Below are positions 62,632-64,000 of a stretch of 64,000 bases of DNA, in pieces. The translations under genes and the position numbers were made by a program. The notes below the pieces were generated by a model. The model worked only from the letters and a program-made list of their open reading frames with translations. It did no database searches and was not told the DNA's origin. The DNA is from JBCBDX01 sp039822005. Lineage in GTDB: Bacteria > Pseudomonadota > Alphaproteobacteria > Rhizobiales > Rhizobiaceae. The stretch covers positions 434,001 through 498,000 of the forward strand of contig JBCBMZ010000002.1 in assembly GCA_039822005.1 (NCBI GenBank). Direction: 5' to 3'. The first letter of the stretch is position 1, and each line of letters starts with the position of its first letter.

Positions 62632-62859
62632 GTGCTTGCTTTGACTGACGCCGACTCGAAACCCGACTTTACACAAAGCGAAATTGTAGCCATGGCCTGG
62701 GATGATGAGACGTCGTTCGACGCCATTGAGCGCGCGACGGGGATGGCTGAAAAGGACGTCATAAAACTCATGCGTTCCGAGTTGAAGCTTTCCAGTTTCA
62801 AACTCTGGCGTGCCCGCGTATCCGGTCGCAAAGCCAAGCACGATGGTCGTATGCGCTGA
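62632..62859 (+). CDS. TIGR03643 (DUF2805) family protein
   Basis: The 75-residue product from GTG 62632 contains S-E-I-V-A-M-A-W-D-D-E-T-S-F-D-A-I-E and L-S-S-F-K-L-W-R-A-R-V-S-G-R-K-A-K, the conserved parts of this small family. A helix-turn-helix-like stretch (F-D-A-I-E-R-A-T-G) suggests nucleic-acid binding. Function is not known. It starts three bases after the GNAT gene. Confidence 0.8.
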   Translation: MLALTDADSKPDFTQSEIVAMAWDDETSFDAIERATGMAEKDVIKLMRSELKLSSFKLWRARVSGRKAKHDGRMR

Positions 62860-62862
62860 CGT

Positions 62863-63504
62863 TTACGTCCGGCTTAGCAACAAGCGAACGCCGGCAAATG
62901 CGAAGAAACTGCCAAGCAAAAATTGGATCGTTCGGCGCGCATGCGCATAGAGCCGTACCATCGGAGGCGATGAAAAAGCGAGCGCGTAGAGTGCATGCAG
63001 GATTACCGACAGGATGAAAGTGCCCACAACGATTACAGCCGCCACCCAGACCGGCGCTTGTGGCGTCAGGCCAAGCGAAATGATCGCGATCCAAACGAGC
63101 GCAGCCTTTGGATTTGTCATTTGAATGGTGTAGCCGCGCATGGCATACGCCAAAGCCCCCGTGTTGCTGCTTTCAAGCGCTTTGACCTCAATATCATGCG
63201 CTGAAGCGGCTGACCTGAAGGCTTTGTAAGCCAAGTAAAGCAGGTAGGCACCACCAAAGAGTTTTATGATCACAAGCGCATGGGTGTATTGGGTCAACAG
63301 TGCAGATAAGCCAATGGCCGTCAGTAAAGCCCAGGTCAGCGATCCGGCTGCGATACCCATGGCCAGCGCCAGCCCCTGCGCACGCCCAACGCTCATGGAG
63401 GTGCCCATAACCGCCAAGACGTTCGGTCCCGGGCTCGCAATCCCAACAAGAAAAGCCCCATAAGCAAGCAAAATGCCCGGCAGAAAATTCTGAATCTCAC
63501 TCAT
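62863..63504 (-). CDS. LysE/RhtB family amino-acid exporter
   Basis: The 213-residue membrane protein has six hydrophobic segments and the family start G-I-A-S-P-G-P-N-V-L-A-V, with L-F-G-G-A-Y-L-L-Y-L-A-Y-K-A and N-P-K-A-A-L-V-W. It should export amino acids or related compounds. It is convergent with the preceding gene, three bases away. Confidence 0.93.
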   Translation of the reverse strand: MSEIQNFLPGILLAYGAFLVGIASPGPNVLAVMGTSMSVGRAQGLALAMGIAAGSLTWALLTAIGLSALLTQYTHALVIIKLFGGAYLLYLAYKAFRSAASAHDIEVKALESSNTGALAYAMRGYTIQMTNPKAALVWIAIISLGLTPQAPVWVAAVIVVGTFILSVILHALYALAFSSPPMVRLYAHARRTIQFLLGSFFAFAGVRLLLSRT

Positions 63505-63530
63505 TCGTCGGCTAACCCATTACCCGCACA

Positions 63531-63953
63531 TCAATATTCGATCATCGCATTGCCGGTCGGATCGTAGAGTTGAACCAGCGAACATTCGATCAGAAACTCC
63601 CGTTCTTCCATATTGCAGATGGCTTCTGCCGTGGCACGTGCGGCGCTTTCCGAGTGCAGACCGCAAACAATCTCATGCCAGTGGATCCCTTCGCGATGCT
63701 GCGCGAAAATGTCGATGGACCAATTGGCCGGATAACACCAATTGGTACGCAAGCAGTCACTTTCCGCTGCGCCGCTTTCCATACATTGCGCCCGAGCGCG
63801 CTCAAATGCCACGATCGGATTGGGACCTGTGGCAACGCCACTTCCCTGTTCCGGTGCTTGAACAAATGCAATGCCGACCGGTCCATCCTGCGCTTGGGCG
63901 CAAGTGACCGTGAGTAGAAACATGGCGGCGGCGGTTGATATCGTCTGTTTCAT
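63531..63953 (-). CDS. Secreted cysteine-containing hypothetical protein
   Basis: The 140-residue product has a signal peptide ending A-Q-A (about residue 21) and six cysteines in the mature part, including D-C-L-R-T-N-W-C and A-I-C-N, plus repeated A-x-A-R-A stretches. It resembles small periplasmic proteins of the DUF4189 kind, but I am not sure. ATG 63953 follows GAGGAA. It lies behind the LysE gene on the same strand. Confidence 0.6.
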   Translation of the reverse strand: MKQTISTAAAMFLLTVTCAQAQDGPVGIAFVQAPEQGSGVATGPNPIVAFERARAQCMESGAAESDCLRTNWCYPANWSIDIFAQHREGIHWHEIVCGLHSESAARATAEAICNMEEREFLIECSLVQLYDPTGNAMIEY

Positions 63954-64000
63954 GCGTTCCTCTGGTCAACAAGTTTTTGGGATGGTCAACTATGCGTCTT

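Overview
The window is a piece of an alphaproteobacterial chromosome, most likely Hyphomicrobiales (Rhizobiales). Gene order (clpX-lon-hupB, nuoA-N-birA-RNase J-mce-DUF1467-proS-lolCD-dnaE), the DivK/PleD cell-cycle pair, NuoE with a long C-terminal extension, and proteins of the DUF1467, DUF3572, DUF983 and DUF6105 type all point that way. No species is claimed.

Layout. 1-4.5 kb: 3' end of clpX, lon, hupB and a convergent lipoprotein D,D-carboxypeptidase. 4.5-10.8 kb: an AT-rich, gene-poor accessory region around tRNA-Val(UAC) and tRNA-Asp(GUC). 10.9-29.1 kb: the complex I operon nuoA-N, interrupted by a four-helix-bundle gene inside an inverted repeat (nuoC/nuoD) and by three extra genes between nuoF and nuoG. 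29.1-36.2 kb: birA, RNase J, methylmalonyl-CoA epimerase, DUF1467, proS, lolC/E, lolD and a microprotein. 36.4-44.9 kb: dnaE, an SDR, yaiI-like, dinB, DUF3572, divK-pleD, rpmG. 45-51 kb (minus strand): nudix, DUF983, rnr, topA. 51.2-56.4 kb (minus strand): dprA, plsY, pyrC-like, pyrB and an AEC transporter whose frame runs into pyrB through an 8-base homopolymer. 56.5-64 kb: DUF6105, ruvX, TVP38-like, gatC-gatA, a truncated VWA gene, gatB, GNAT, a TIGR03643-like protein, LysE and a secreted hypothetical protein.

The most unusual part is 4.7-9.5 kb. Translating the minus strand by eye shows a family of exported microproteins of 45-49 residues, mostly too short for ordinary gene calling. Each has a signal peptide ending near Y-A or F-A and a mature part of about 22-28 residues with four cysteines in the pattern C-x(4,5)-C-x(6,9)-C-x4-C, usually closing with M-G-C-P. 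Five copies look intact, three are damaged, and two further fragments are recognisable. The copies are interleaved with three relics of the 3' half of tRNA-Asp, a 97-bp direct repeat and a candidate structured RNA. No integrase, transporter or immunity gene is visible. This looks like birth-and-death evolution of a small secreted peptide family at a tRNA-Asp locus; its function is unknown.

Most of the remainder is core metabolism: complex I with its biotin-ligase/RNase J downstream block, lipoprotein sorting, replication, cell-cycle c-di-GMP signalling, pyrimidine synthesis and the transamidosome GatCAB.
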